Source of the DNA: JAFEBO01 sp044221315
Lineage (GTDB): Bacteria > Planctomycetota > Phycisphaerae > Phycisphaerales > UBA1924
Reading direction: 5' to 3'
NCBI GenBank assembly: GCA_044221315.1
Contig: JBGAPK010000003.1
Span: forward strand, 62,001-126,000
DNA length: 64,000 nucleotides
This document shows, piece after piece, positions 1-8,092 of this stretch. Position 1 is the first letter of the stretch; every line of letters starts with the position of its first letter. The position numbers were made by a program, and so were the translations under genes. Below the pieces are notes generated by a model, which saw only the letters and a list, made by a program, of their open reading frames with translations, was not told the DNA's origin and searched no databases.

Positions 1-1530
1 CTCGGGCCGAGCCTTGAGTCGCTGATCGCGATGCTGGAAGAGCGGAAGAAGCGGATTCTGGAGACATACGAGATCGATTCGGCACGCAAGGGTGCCGCCG
101 AGGAATATCGGCGGACGCTGCGACGTGTGCGGCCGCCGGAAATGTTCCGCTCGTTCTTCGAGAAATTCGCGAAGAGCGAACAGATCCGCGAATTGGAACG
201 ACTGTGGGAAGCGCAGAAGGATGACAATTCGCCGTTCGCGCAGGACTTGATGCGCATTACTTCGGCGCTCGGAGACAAGTACCAGCTCGATCAGCTGGCC
301 GGGAGATACGAATTCTCGGGTCGGGAGACGACGGATATTGAGCGGGCGATCGAGCTGAAGGACGAGCTCGAAGCGATCGACCGGTTGCTTGCGCAGCTCA
401 GAGAGGCCATGAAGAACGCGCAGCTCGCGATCATCGATCTGGACCAACTGTCCCGGTTTGCCGAATCGGATGACATCGAGAACATCAACGATCTTCAGAA
501 GCAGATCGAGGACTATCTGCGCCGCGAAATGGAACGTCAGGGCATCGAGCAGACCAAACGCGGCCTTTCACTGACGCCGAAGGCAGCAAAGATCTTCCAG
601 AGCCGAGTGCTGAGCGAGATCTTCAGCGAATTGCAGGCGGCACGATCCGGACGGCACAACGGACCGATCTACGGCGAAGGGGCGGTGGAGTTGCCCCGAA
701 CGAAGGGGTATGAGTTCGGCGATTCGATCTCGAATATCGATGCGCCGAGCAGCTTCATCAATGCCGCAATCCGGACGGCGCGGAAGTCACCGGGAACCGG
801 TGGACCGGGAGGTCCGCGGAGCCTCCATCTGGACACATCGGACATTGAGATTCACCGAACGCGGAATAACCCGCGCTGCGCCTCATGCGTTCTTCTGGAC
901 ATGTCTGGCTCAATGCGGTACGGCGGGCAATACGTGGATGTGAAGCGGATGGGGATGGCGCTCGATGGTCTCATCCGCTCTGACTATCCCGGGGACTTCC
1001 TGCGCATCATCGAGATGTACACGTTCGCAAAGGTCCGGACGATAAGCGAACTGCCCACGCTGATGCCCAAGATCGTCTCCATCCACAACCCGGTGGTGCG
1101 GCTGAAAGCGGATATGAGCGACCCGGAGGTAGTCGAGTCGCGCGTGCCGCAGCATTTCACGAACATCCAGCGCGCGCTGCAGCTCGCTCGCCAGTTGCTC
1201 GCCGCGCAGGACACGCCCAACCGGCAGGTGATGCTGATCACGGACGGCCTTCCGACCGCGCATTTCGAGGGGAGCGACCTCTACATGCTTTACCCGCCGG
1301 ACCCACGGACGGAAGAGGCGACGATGCGCGAGGCGCAAATGTGCGCCAAGGAGCACATCACAATCAACATCTTCCTGGTTCCCAGTTGGTCTCAGACGCA
1401 CGAGGATGTGCGCTTTGCGCAGCGCATGGCGCAGGGTACGGGCGGGCGGGTGTTCTTTACAGGCGGAAAAGACCTGGATCGGTTCGTGCTGTGGGACTAT
1501 GTCCAGCACCGACGGAAGATCATCGGGTGA
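1..1530 (+). CDS. VWA domain protein, 5' end outside window
   Basis: The reading frame is open from the first base of the window, so the ATG at 31 is probably internal and the gene starts upstream. About 509 residues are visible. The N-terminal 250 residues are charged and helical, probably coiled coil, followed by a Gly/Pro-rich linker. The C-terminal half is a von Willebrand factor A domain with the MIDAS start DMSGSM about 300 visible residues in, and a later ITDGLPT strand that fits the family. Such VWA proteins often work with a MoxR-type AAA+ ATPase as metal-dependent adaptor complexes; whether one lies upstream cannot be seen here. The exact substrate is unknown. Confidence 0.85.
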   Translation, partial: LGPSLESLIAMLEERKKRILETYEIDSARKGAAEEYRRTLRRVRPPEMFRSFFEKFAKSEQIRELERLWEAQKDDNSPFAQDLMRITSALGDKYQLDQLAGRYEFSGRETTDIERAIELKDELEAIDRLLAQLREAMKNAQLAIIDLDQLSRFAESDDIENINDLQKQIEDYLRREMERQGIEQTKRGLSLTPKAAKIFQSRVLSEIFSELQAARSGRHNGPIYGEGAVELPRTKGYEFGDSISNIDAPSSFINAAIRTARKSPGTGGPGGPRSLHLDTSDIEIHRTRNNPRCASCVLLDMSGSMRYGGQYVDVKRMGMALDGLIRSDYPGDFLRIIEMYTFAKVRTISELPTLMPKIVSIHNPVVRLKADMSDPEVVESRVPQHFTNIQRALQLARQLLAAQDTPNRQVMLITDGLPTAHFEGSDLYMLYPPDPRTEEATMREAQMCAKEHITINIFLVPSWSQTHEDVRFAQRMAQGTGGRVFFTGGKDLDRFVLWDYVQHRRKIIG

Positions 1531-1563
1531 TCCGCCCGAATCCGCTGGCCGCGGCCTGATGCG

Positions 1564-2535
1564 TCACTCCGCAAAGAGCGCTTCTACAAATCGCTCGGGG
1601 TCGAACGGCTGAACATCGTCGGGTGTTTCACCTACTCCAACAAACTTCACCGGAATGCTTGTCGCCTCCTTGATCGCCACGACGATTCCGCCCTTGGCGG
1701 TGCCATCGAGCTTGGCGAGGAAGATTCCCGTGATGCCAAGAGCGCCGGCCGGCTTGATTTGATCCGATCCGACGCCGGCGACCGCCTTGTCGAATTCCTC
1801 CGCCTGGCGCAGCGCATTCTGCCCCGCCGTTGCGTCAAGCACCAGCATGACTTCGTGGGGAGCCCCGGGAATCTGCTTGGCGGCAACGGATCGGATCTTG
1901 GTCAACTGCCGCATCAGAGGATCCTGTGTCTGGAGACGACCGGCGGTGTCCAAGATGAGCACGTCGACGCCGCGGGCTTTCGCGGCCTGGCAGGCGTCGA
2001 ACGCGACGGCGGCGGGATCGCCCCCCTGCTGCCCCTTCACCACGTCGACGCCGAGTCGCTCTCCCCAGATTTCCAATTGGCGAACGGCACCGGCACGAAA
2101 GGTGTCGCAGGCACCGAGCATCACCTTGAGCCCTTTGCCCTGGAGCAACTTGGTGAGTTTGCTGATGCTGGTGGTCTTGCCTGCGCCGTTGACGCCGGTC
2201 ACCAATATCACGGTCGGCCTTTCGCCGGCTGGTGCCAATCGCAATTCGCGGTCCTGCAGCGGCCAGAGGGCTTGGAGCTCCCCCTTGAGGTACTCCAGCA
2301 CCTGCTCACCACGCTCGATCTTGCCGGCGCGAAAGTCACCGCGTATCCGATCGATGAAGCGATCGGTCGCCTTCACGCCCACATCCGCCTGGATCAACCG
2401 AACGCGAATCTCGTCAATTGTGGCCTCGTCGAGCCTGCGCCCGAGAAGGAATGATTTCAGGCCCCCCACCAGCGCTTCGCGCGTTTTCTGGAGCCCGCTC
2501 TTGAGCTTCGATGTGATCGCCGCGAACAGCCCCAT
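1564..2535 (-). CDS. ftsY: Signal recognition particle receptor FtsY
   Basis: SRP-receptor GTPase of 323 aa that docks ribosome-SRP complexes at the membrane for co-translational insertion. It shows a short amphipathic N-terminus, a four-helix N domain (residues about 25-95) and the NG GTPase domain with G1 loop GVNGAGKTT near residues 114-122, a DTAGR G3 motif and a TKLDGTAKGG segment typical of FtsY/Ffh. The long acidic A domain of E. coli FtsY is absent, as in many bacteria. Its start codon overlaps the nusB stop as TGATG, so it is probably translationally coupled in a ribH-nusB-ftsY operon. Confidence 0.96.
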   Translation of the reverse strand: MGLFAAITSKLKSGLQKTREALVGGLKSFLLGRRLDEATIDEIRVRLIQADVGVKATDRFIDRIRGDFRAGKIERGEQVLEYLKGELQALWPLQDRELRLAPAGERPTVILVTGVNGAGKTTSISKLTKLLQGKGLKVMLGACDTFRAGAVRQLEIWGERLGVDVVKGQQGGDPAAVAFDACQAAKARGVDVLILDTAGRLQTQDPLMRQLTKIRSVAAKQIPGAPHEVMLVLDATAGQNALRQAEEFDKAVAGVGSDQIKPAGALGITGIFLAKLDGTAKGGIVVAIKEATSIPVKFVGVGETPDDVQPFDPERFVEALFAE

Positions 2536-3032
2536 CAGGACGCGCCCTCCGGATCGTCCGTTTCCGCAGACCCGCTCTCCGCTGCGGCACGCTTGCCCTC
2601 CTTTTTCGTCACCGCCCGCTTCGCGGCCTGATCGAGCAGGGCGTTAATGAAGCCCGGTGACTTCTCGGTGCTGAACTCCTTGGCGAGTTCGACGGCAGCA
2701 TCGATCGCGATCGGCGCGGGGACCCGAGCGCTGTAAATCTCAAAGTGCGCGAGCCTGAGCAGCGCACGATCGACCGCGGCCTGGCGGTAGGCGGGCCACT
2801 CCGGCGCGAGGTTCTTCATGACGTCGTCGCAACGCTTGCGATCGGCGAAAGCTTCGCGTGCCAGCTTCCACGCATCGGCCTGATCCGACTTCCCCACCTT
2901 CTGCTCAGCGGCCTGTGGATCGTCGCCGTGCAGAACGGAGGTGCTCAGTTCGTCGTCGCTGAGTTCGCCGCGCGCGTCGAGCTGAAAGAGCGCAAGAAAC
3001 GCCATTCGCCTGATCAGCCTCTGCTCGGCCAT
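2535..3032 (-). CDS. nusB: Transcription antitermination factor NusB
   Basis: A 165-aa NusB family protein, which acts with NusE (S10) in rRNA antitermination. The N-terminal RRMAFLALFQLDARGE and the C-terminal AIDAAVELAKEFSTEKSPGF with FINALLD match the family. There is an extended, disordered Lys/Glu-rich tail of about 25 residues. It sits one base after the ribH stop codon and overlaps ftsY, an arrangement (ribH-nusB) common in bacteria. Confidence 0.95.
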   Translation of the reverse strand: MAEQRLIRRMAFLALFQLDARGELSDDELSTSVLHGDDPQAAEQKVGKSDQADAWKLAREAFADRKRCDDVMKNLAPEWPAYRQAAVDRALLRLAHFEIYSARVPAPIAIDAAVELAKEFSTEKSPGFINALLDQAAKRAVTKKEGKRAAAESGSAETDDPEGAS

Positions 3033-3033
3033 G

Positions 3034-3588
3034 TCATCCCTTCCTCCGGCCCGGACGATTCGTGCTCTTGTCGGGCAGACTTCGCCCGATCCGGCTCTCC
3101 CTGCCTGCCTGGACGCCCTTCAACGTTGCGATCGTGTCGAGAAGGGCATTGACAGCCTCGGCCCCCTTGTTCCCGTGCGTTCCCCCCGCTCGGGCCCGGG
3201 CCTGTTCGGCGTTGTCCACAGTAAGGACACCGAAAGCAATGGGTATTCCGGTGTGCAGCATGGAATTCTGTACGGCATTCGCGACACTGTCGGCAATGAC
3301 TCGATCGTGCATTGTCTCTCCACGAATGAGGCAGCCGAGAACCACCACGCCGTCGAATCGGCCGGAACGGGCCGCCGAGTCCGCGATGACCGGCAGTTCG
3401 AATGCCCCCGGAGCCTCCAAGACCGCGGGAGTGTCCCCGGTGCGCCGGACGGCCGCATCGACCGCTCCGGCCCGAAGCCGGTCGGTAATCGACGAGTTGT
3501 AACGGCTCACAACGATCGCGAGGCGGGGCGGACGCCCGGCCGGCTTCTTCGTGACTGTCGTGTTTGACGACCGACGCCTGGCTGCCAT
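3034..3588 (-). CDS. ribH: 6,7-dimethyl-8-ribityllumazine synthase
   Basis: Lumazine synthase, the penultimate step of riboflavin synthesis, condensing the ribityl-diaminouracil with dihydroxybutanone phosphate. The domain begins at LAIVVSRYNSSITDRL, followed by EAPGAFELPV and VVLGCLIRGETMHDRVIADSV, all characteristic. The start at 3588 (MAARRRSS, 184 aa) is preferred: an in-frame ATG at 3687 would overlap the end of the upstream permease gene and add a non-conserved stretch. The N-terminal 20 residues are basic and low complexity. First gene of an apparent ribH-nusB-ftsY operon; no FMN riboswitch was recognised upstream. Confidence 0.95.
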   Translation of the reverse strand: MAARRRSSNTTVTKKPAGRPPRLAIVVSRYNSSITDRLRAGAVDAAVRRTGDTPAVLEAPGAFELPVIADSAARSGRFDGVVVLGCLIRGETMHDRVIADSVANAVQNSMLHTGIPIAFGVLTVDNAEQARARAGGTHGNKGAEAVNALLDTIATLKGVQAGRESRIGRSLPDKSTNRPGRRKG

Positions 3589-3640
3589 GCGGGCGGATGG
3601 TACGTCCGACCGAAGTTCGTTTCCGATCGTTCCGAGGGCT

Positions 3641-4504
3641 TCAAACGAATCCGAGGGCAAAGAAGATCGTGGTGAAGACCAGATCACTGATGATCACCGC
3701 GACCACGGATTGGACTACGGTGCTGGTGGTCGAAATCCCAACGCCCATGGCGCCGCCGGTCACTTTCAGTCCGTTGTAGCACGCGATGATCGCGATGAGC
3801 AGCCCGAACACGGCGCCCTTGCTTACGCCCGTGACGAAGTCGACCAGTTTGACCTGATCGAAGAAATTCGACATGAAAGCGGCGTACGGAATATCGAGCG
3901 CAAGCATTGAAATGCCCAGCGCCGCCGCAACGGAAACCAGATCAGCGATGACGGAAATGGCAGTGAGGGAGAGAATGGAGGCGATCACGCGAGGAACGAC
4001 CAGAAACTTCACCGGGTTCATCGCGTGCGCTTCGAGCGCTTCAATCTCCTCGCCGACGACCATCGTCCCGATCTCGGCGGCGATCGAAGCGCCGGCGAAA
4101 CCGGTCAGCACGATAGCGGCGATGAGTGGTCCCAGTTCGCGCAGCACCGCAACGCCGACGATGTTGGCGACCTTGTCCTTCTGGCCGAATTCGTCGAGCG
4201 GGGGGCTCAGCTGAAACGCCAGAATGAGCCCGACACAGCCCGAGACGAGGCTCACGATGCCGATCGACCGAACGCCGATCCGGACAATCTGAGACACGAT
4301 TGCGGATTTGCCGATCCGGACCTTGGGCTGGTAGAACGAGCGGACGACCCAGCTCGCGGCGCTGAAAAACAGCAGCGTGACGGCGCCGATATTGTCGACC
4401 AGCGCGACCGCACGGTCGCCGATGATCGCAATGACCCGGACAAGCCCCTCGGGCGCCTCGGGCTGCGGGGCTGGGTTTTCGGAGTTGTTGATTGCGCGGC
4501 TCAT
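3641..4504 (-). CDS. MlaE/YrbE family ABC transporter permease
   Basis: A 287-aa integral membrane protein of the MlaE (DUF140) family, the permease of phospholipid/retrograde lipid ABC transporters. Diagnostic segments are ELGPLIAAIVLTGFAGASIA, AAEIGTMVVGEEIEALEAHA and the MNPVKFLVVPRVIA segment. Five to six hydrophobic segments are visible. The ATPase (MlaF) and MCE substrate-binding (MlaD) partners are not in the window, so its complex must be encoded elsewhere or lie in another operon. It lies between ribH and a STAS protein on the same strand; a STAS protein (MlaB) is a normal Mla partner, so the neighbouring STAS gene could be relevant. Confidence 0.9.
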   Translation of the reverse strand: MSRAINNSENPAPQPEAPEGLVRVIAIIGDRAVALVDNIGAVTLLFFSAASWVVRSFYQPKVRIGKSAIVSQIVRIGVRSIGIVSLVSGCVGLILAFQLSPPLDEFGQKDKVANIVGVAVLRELGPLIAAIVLTGFAGASIAAEIGTMVVGEEIEALEAHAMNPVKFLVVPRVIASILSLTAISVIADLVSVAAALGISMLALDIPYAAFMSNFFDQVKLVDFVTGVSKGAVFGLLIAIIACYNGLKVTGGAMGVGISTTSTVVQSVVAVIISDLVFTTIFFALGFV

Positions 4505-4534
4505 GGCGGTTTTCGCGGCCCGGTATTGCGGGGA

Positions 4535-4885
4535 TCAGGCCTTTCCAACGGCGTCCAATACCGCGGGGCAAATCTCAAAGACGGTGTCCAGTCGCGCAAT
4601 CTTGAAGATTGCGAACACCTTGTCGTTCATGCCGCACAGAATGAGGCGGGTCTTGTTCCGCTTGGAAATCTGGAGTGACTCCACCAGGGTCGCAACGCCG
4701 GGGGTATTCATGTAATCGACCTTGGCGAGGTCCACGATTATCCGTGGAGACTTGGAGTCGTGCGCCTTGCGCAGCCATGTGCGGAAGACGTTCGCCTCGC
4801 TGTACCCGATTTCTCCCTGTGGCGAAACAATGACGGCCGCTCCCTGCGCTTCGAATCCAACCTGCAACGTCTGTCCCTCAGGCAT
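4535..4885 (-). CDS. STAS domain protein (anti-sigma factor antagonist type)
   Basis: A 116-aa single-domain STAS protein. The core IIVDLAKVDYMNTPGVATLV aligns with the phosphorylation segment of SpoIIAA/RsbV, but the usual D-S-S-G is here N-T-P-G, so the acceptor serine is replaced by threonine and the preceding Asp by Asn. It overlaps the downstream end of the RsbW-like kinase gene by 8 bp, the classical antagonist/kinase pairing. An alternative role as an MlaB-type lipid transport STAS subunit is possible because the MlaE gene follows at 30 bp. Confidence 0.85.
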   Translation of the reverse strand: MPEGQTLQVGFEAQGAAVIVSPQGEIGYSEANVFRTWLRKAHDSKSPRIIVDLAKVDYMNTPGVATLVESLQISKRNKTRLILCGMNDKVFAIFKIARLDTVFEICPAVLDAVGKA

Positions 4886-5378
4886 GACAACCCTTTCCGC
4901 CGTCGACCCTGCCGGCTCCCCCCGCGGCGCAGTCCGCCGGGCGGTGCTTGATCATGGTAAGGCGCATACCGCCTCCTTCCCGCTTTTCGTATTTGACCGT
5001 GTCCATCACTTCTCGGATCACGTGAACTCCGAGCCCGCCGGGCTTGACATCGTGAAGTGCCCGGCCGTGAATCCTCTCCGGCTCTATCTGCTTGGCAAGA
5101 TCCTCGATGACGATCTTGATCCCGGCCCGATCGGTCCCCTCGTTGGTCGGCCACAGATTCAGCCAGATAGGGCGATCCGTCCGCGTTTCGTATCCGTGGC
5201 GCATGATATTGCACAGCGCCTCGTCCACCGCCAGTGCGATCTGATGGCAATCGAGTTCCGCGAAGCCGAGCCGGCGTGCCACCGACTGCACCAGGTCCTT
5301 TGCGGCACTGGCGTAGGTCGGGTTGCTGAGCAACTCGATCCGGACGTGCGCGTCGGGGGTTGGGGGCTCGCCGCTCAT
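4878..5378 (-). CDS. RsbW-type ATP-binding anti-sigma/serine kinase
   Basis: A 166-aa GHKL ATPase (HATPase_c_2). The N box reads DEALCNIMRHGY and the glycine-rich lid reads PGGLGVHVIREVMD, both typical of RsbW/SpoIIAB kinases that phosphorylate STAS antagonists and bind sigma factors or other partners. The start at 5378 is chosen because its ATG overlaps the TGA of the upstream lipoprotein gene (ATGA) and is preceded by a GGGAGAG Shine-Dalgarno-like sequence. No sigma factor lies in this operon, so its target is not evident. Confidence 0.88.
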   Translation of the reverse strand: MSGEPPTPDAHVRIELLSNPTYASAAKDLVQSVARRLGFAELDCHQIALAVDEALCNIMRHGYETRTDRPIWLNLWPTNEGTDRAGIKIVIEDLAKQIEPERIHGRALHDVKPGGLGVHVIREVMDTVKYEKREGGGMRLTMIKHRPADCAAGGAGRVDGGKGCHA

Positions 5379-5755
5379 CCGCCGCTCTCCCTTGCCGGAG
5401 TCGGACGCGCGGGCGAGTCGGAGCCGGGGGCCTGCCTGGTTTGACTTGCGAATTGCTCCGCCCAAACTTGCCACTCCTTCAGGCTCGGCTCCCGCAGCGC
5501 CCGGGGGGCTGCGAAATCGTAACCGCGATTGGTGCCGGTCCGTTGCTCCAAAACGAGGATCGCCAGCATCCGGGCATCGGGATCGTCATCGTCCAGTTGC
5601 TGCACGAGCCTTGGATAGTCGGCGGGATTGTTCGAATTCGCGGCCTGCACAATGGCCACGCGGCGCATTTCAGGATCCGGGGAATCAAAGCCGGGGGTGT
5701 AGCACCCTGTGGTGAATCCGGTCGTCGCGGCCAAGAGAATCGCCTGAATCTTCAC
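5375..5755 (-). CDS. Small HEAT-like lipoprotein
   Basis: Predicted lipoprotein of 126 aa starting with GTG. The N-terminus has a hydrophobic stretch ending in TTGC, a plausible lipobox with Cys at about residue 18. The middle region (EMRRVAIVQAANSNNP, and LVQQLDDDDPDARMLAIL) resembles two HEAT-type helical repeats that track local damage or scaffold contacts. The C-terminus is Pro/Ser/Arg rich. Its stop overlaps the start of the RsbW-type gene, suggesting co-translation. Function is unknown. Confidence 0.7.
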   Translation of the reverse strand: MKIQAILLAATTGFTTGCYTPGFDSPDPEMRRVAIVQAANSNNPADYPRLVQQLDDDDPDARMLAILVLEQRTGTNRGYDFAAPRALREPSLKEWQVWAEQFASQTRQAPGSDSPARPTPARESGG

Positions 5756-5848
5756 GCAACCATCGTATCAATTCACCCGAGGGGGCGGTCTTGGGGCCTG
5801 TTTTGGGCCGTACACTCGCCCAGAACCGAGAATTGACAGGAAGCAGCC

Positions 5849-7444
5849 GTGGTTTCCGAAACGAAAAACACTCACAGCTTGTCGGTGCCGGTCATCGCCG
5901 GCGATGTCGTGCCCGTCGTTGACTTTGGAGGCCAGACGGCGCAGCTGATCGCGCGGCGAGTCCGCGAGGCGGGGGTTTATTCCGTGCTCGTCGCCCCCGC
6001 GATCAGCCCGGAGGAAGTTCGCAGGCTTGCCCCCAAGGGCATCATTCTCTCGGGCGGGCCCGCAAGCGTCTACGACGAGCGGGCGCCCTCGCTCGACGCG
6101 AGGATTTTCGACCTGGGGATCCCGATACTCGGCATTTGCTATGGGATGCAGCTCGCCGGGAAGCTCCTTGGCGCGCGGGTCGAGAAGGGGACTCATCGGG
6201 AGTTTGGTCGAGCCTCGCTTTCGATTTCCGATCGCTCGGATATCTTCACGTCGGTGCCGGACAAGACCACGGTGTGGATGTCGCACGGCGATCAGGTCTA
6301 CCCCAGTGCCGGAGCCGGGTTCGAGCCGCTTGCCTCCACCCAGACCTGCGCCCTGGCCGCAGTTCGGAACGTGACGCGAACTCGAAAGTTCTACGGTGTC
6401 CAGTTCCACCCGGAGGTCACGCACACGCCCCACGGCGCGGAGATCATCCGAAACTTCCTGTTCAACGTCTGCAATTGCCGGAGCACCTGGCGCATGTCGG
6501 ACTTCGCCGACGCCGCGTGCAGGCGCATCCGCGAACAAGTGGGGACGGGCCATGTGGTCTGTGGATTGTCGGGAGGAGTCGATTCCTCGGTCGGGGCGGC
6601 GTTGCTGCACCGGGCGATCGGCGAACAACTCACGTGCGTATTCGTGGACACCGGCCTGCTCCGCAACGGCGAGCGGGACATCGTGGACTCGACGTTTCGG
6701 GGTCACTTCCGCATGGACCTGCGCGTGATCGACGCGGAAAAGGATTTCCTGAATGATCTCGCGGGAGTCGCCGAGCCGCAGGAAAAGCGACGCCGTATCG
6801 GTCACCGGTTCATCGAAGTCTTCAAGCACGCGTCCCGGGACATCAAGAACGCTCACTTCCTCGCTCAGGGAACGCTTTACCCGGATGTCATCGAGTCCGG
6901 CCAGGGGCATTCGGGGCAGTCTGCGGGCATCAAACTCCACCACAACGTCGGGGGGCTCCCGGAGCAACTGGGCTTCAAGCTGGTCGAACCGCTTCGTGAG
7001 TTGTTCAAGGACGAGGTTCGTAAACTCGGGGAAGTGCTCGGACTTCCGGAGCAGATCATCTGGCGGCACCCCTTCCCCGGGCCGGGGCTGGCAGTACGCG
7101 TGATCGGGGAAGTCACCCGCGAAAAACTCCACATCCTCCGCGAGTGCGACGAAATTGTGCTGGAGGAGATCATCGCGGCCAATCTGTACCGAAAAACCGG
7201 CCAGGTCTTCGCGGTGCTCCTCCCGGTCCAGTCCGTCGGCGTCATGGGCGACGGCCGCACCTATGAATTCTGCGTCGCGGTGCGGGCGGTTGAGACCCAG
7301 GACTTCATGACGGCGGATTGGGTGCGCCTGCCCTACGACGTGCTCGCGACCATCAGCAGCCGGATCATCAACGAAGTTCGGGGCGTGAACAGGGTTGTGT
7401 ATGACATATCAAGCAAGCCGCCCGCGACGATCGAGTGGGAATGA
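5849..7444 (+). CDS. guaA: GMP synthase (glutamine-hydrolysing)
   Basis: Full-length 531-aa GuaA converting XMP to GMP with glutamine. The N-terminal class I amidotransferase shows nucleophile Cys97 (GICYGMQ) and the His187/Glu189 pair in FHPEV; the ATP-pyrophosphatase P-loop SGGVDSS is at about residues 241-247; the C-terminal dimerisation domain ends with the conserved ISSKPPATIEWE. Translation begins at a GTG at 5849. It reads divergently from the lipoprotein/STAS operon. About 12 extra residues precede the amidotransferase start compared with E. coli GuaA. Confidence 0.98.
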   Translation: MVSETKNTHSLSVPVIAGDVVPVVDFGGQTAQLIARRVREAGVYSVLVAPAISPEEVRRLAPKGIILSGGPASVYDERAPSLDARIFDLGIPILGICYGMQLAGKLLGARVEKGTHREFGRASLSISDRSDIFTSVPDKTTVWMSHGDQVYPSAGAGFEPLASTQTCALAAVRNVTRTRKFYGVQFHPEVTHTPHGAEIIRNFLFNVCNCRSTWRMSDFADAACRRIREQVGTGHVVCGLSGGVDSSVGAALLHRAIGEQLTCVFVDTGLLRNGERDIVDSTFRGHFRMDLRVIDAEKDFLNDLAGVAEPQEKRRRIGHRFIEVFKHASRDIKNAHFLAQGTLYPDVIESGQGHSGQSAGIKLHHNVGGLPEQLGFKLVEPLRELFKDEVRKLGEVLGLPEQIIWRHPFPGPGLAVRVIGEVTREKLHILRECDEIVLEEIIAANLYRKTGQVFAVLLPVQSVGVMGDGRTYEFCVAVRAVETQDFMTADWVRLPYDVLATISSRIINEVRGVNRVVYDISSKPPATIEWE

Positions 7445-7463
7445 CGCGGTCGAGTCGGGCGCG

Positions 7464-8072
7464 ATGGTGCATCTCAGGCGTCCCACCGTCGAGGACCGCG
7501 ACGAATGGGTTGCGCTGCGCGAAGGCAGTCTTGCGCATCTGCTTCCCTGGGAGCCTCGCCAGAAAATGAAGTCTGAGCGCGAACGTTGGGAGTCTTTCTT
7601 CAATACGTCGGACACAGAAGATCGCAAGCGGTTTCTGATCTGCCTGAACGCCGACGGTCGCATCGTGGGATACGTCGGGCTCAACGACATCCGGCATGGA
7701 GCCATGATGGGCTGCGCCGCGGGCTATTGGATCGCGAAGCCATACACGCGGAAGGGATACATGACCGAAGCGCTGGGGCTGGCGATCCGCCACGCATTCC
7801 GCGCGCTGGGCCTGCATCGCGTTGAGGCCGGCGTGCAGCCTCATAACAAAGCATCGCTCGGCGTGGTGCGAAAGGTCGGAATGCGGAACGAGGGAACCGC
7901 CCTGCGCTTTCTGCAGATCGACGGGAAGTGGTGCGATCACGAGCGCTGGGCGATTACCATCGAGGAATGGGCCGATCGGCAGACCATGCGTGAGCGCTCT
8001 TCCGCAGTCCCGGCAATCGCGGACGGCGTCGGATCGGCAAAGCGTACCACGCGCAAGCGCCCGAAACTCTGA
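7464..8072 (+). CDS. GNAT family N-acetyltransferase (RimJ/RimL-like)
   Basis: A 202-aa GNAT of the RimJ/RimL ribosomal-protein N-acetyltransferase type. It starts with HLRRPTVEDRDEW, has GYVGLNDI, the acetyl-CoA loop region GYWIAKPYTRKGYMTEAL, and HRVEAGVQPHNKASLGVVRKVGM, all typical of the family. ATG 7464 lies 19 bp after guaA stops and gives a family-like N-terminus; an in-frame start at 7395 would overlap guaA. The last 30 residues are a basic tail. The true substrate cannot be predicted. Confidence 0.88.
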   Translation: MVHLRRPTVEDRDEWVALREGSLAHLLPWEPRQKMKSERERWESFFNTSDTEDRKRFLICLNADGRIVGYVGLNDIRHGAMMGCAAGYWIAKPYTRKGYMTEALGLAIRHAFRALGLHRVEAGVQPHNKASLGVVRKVGMRNEGTALRFLQIDGKWCDHERWAITIEEWADRQTMRERSSAVPAIADGVGSAKRTTRKRPKL

Positions 8073-8092
8073 GCCGATTCTGCGCCGCATGT

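Noticed and set aside
5768..7132. Long open frame of 454 codons antisense to guaA
   Set aside because: Typical GC-rich shadow of a highly conserved gene; no domain or start signal, and guaA is certain.
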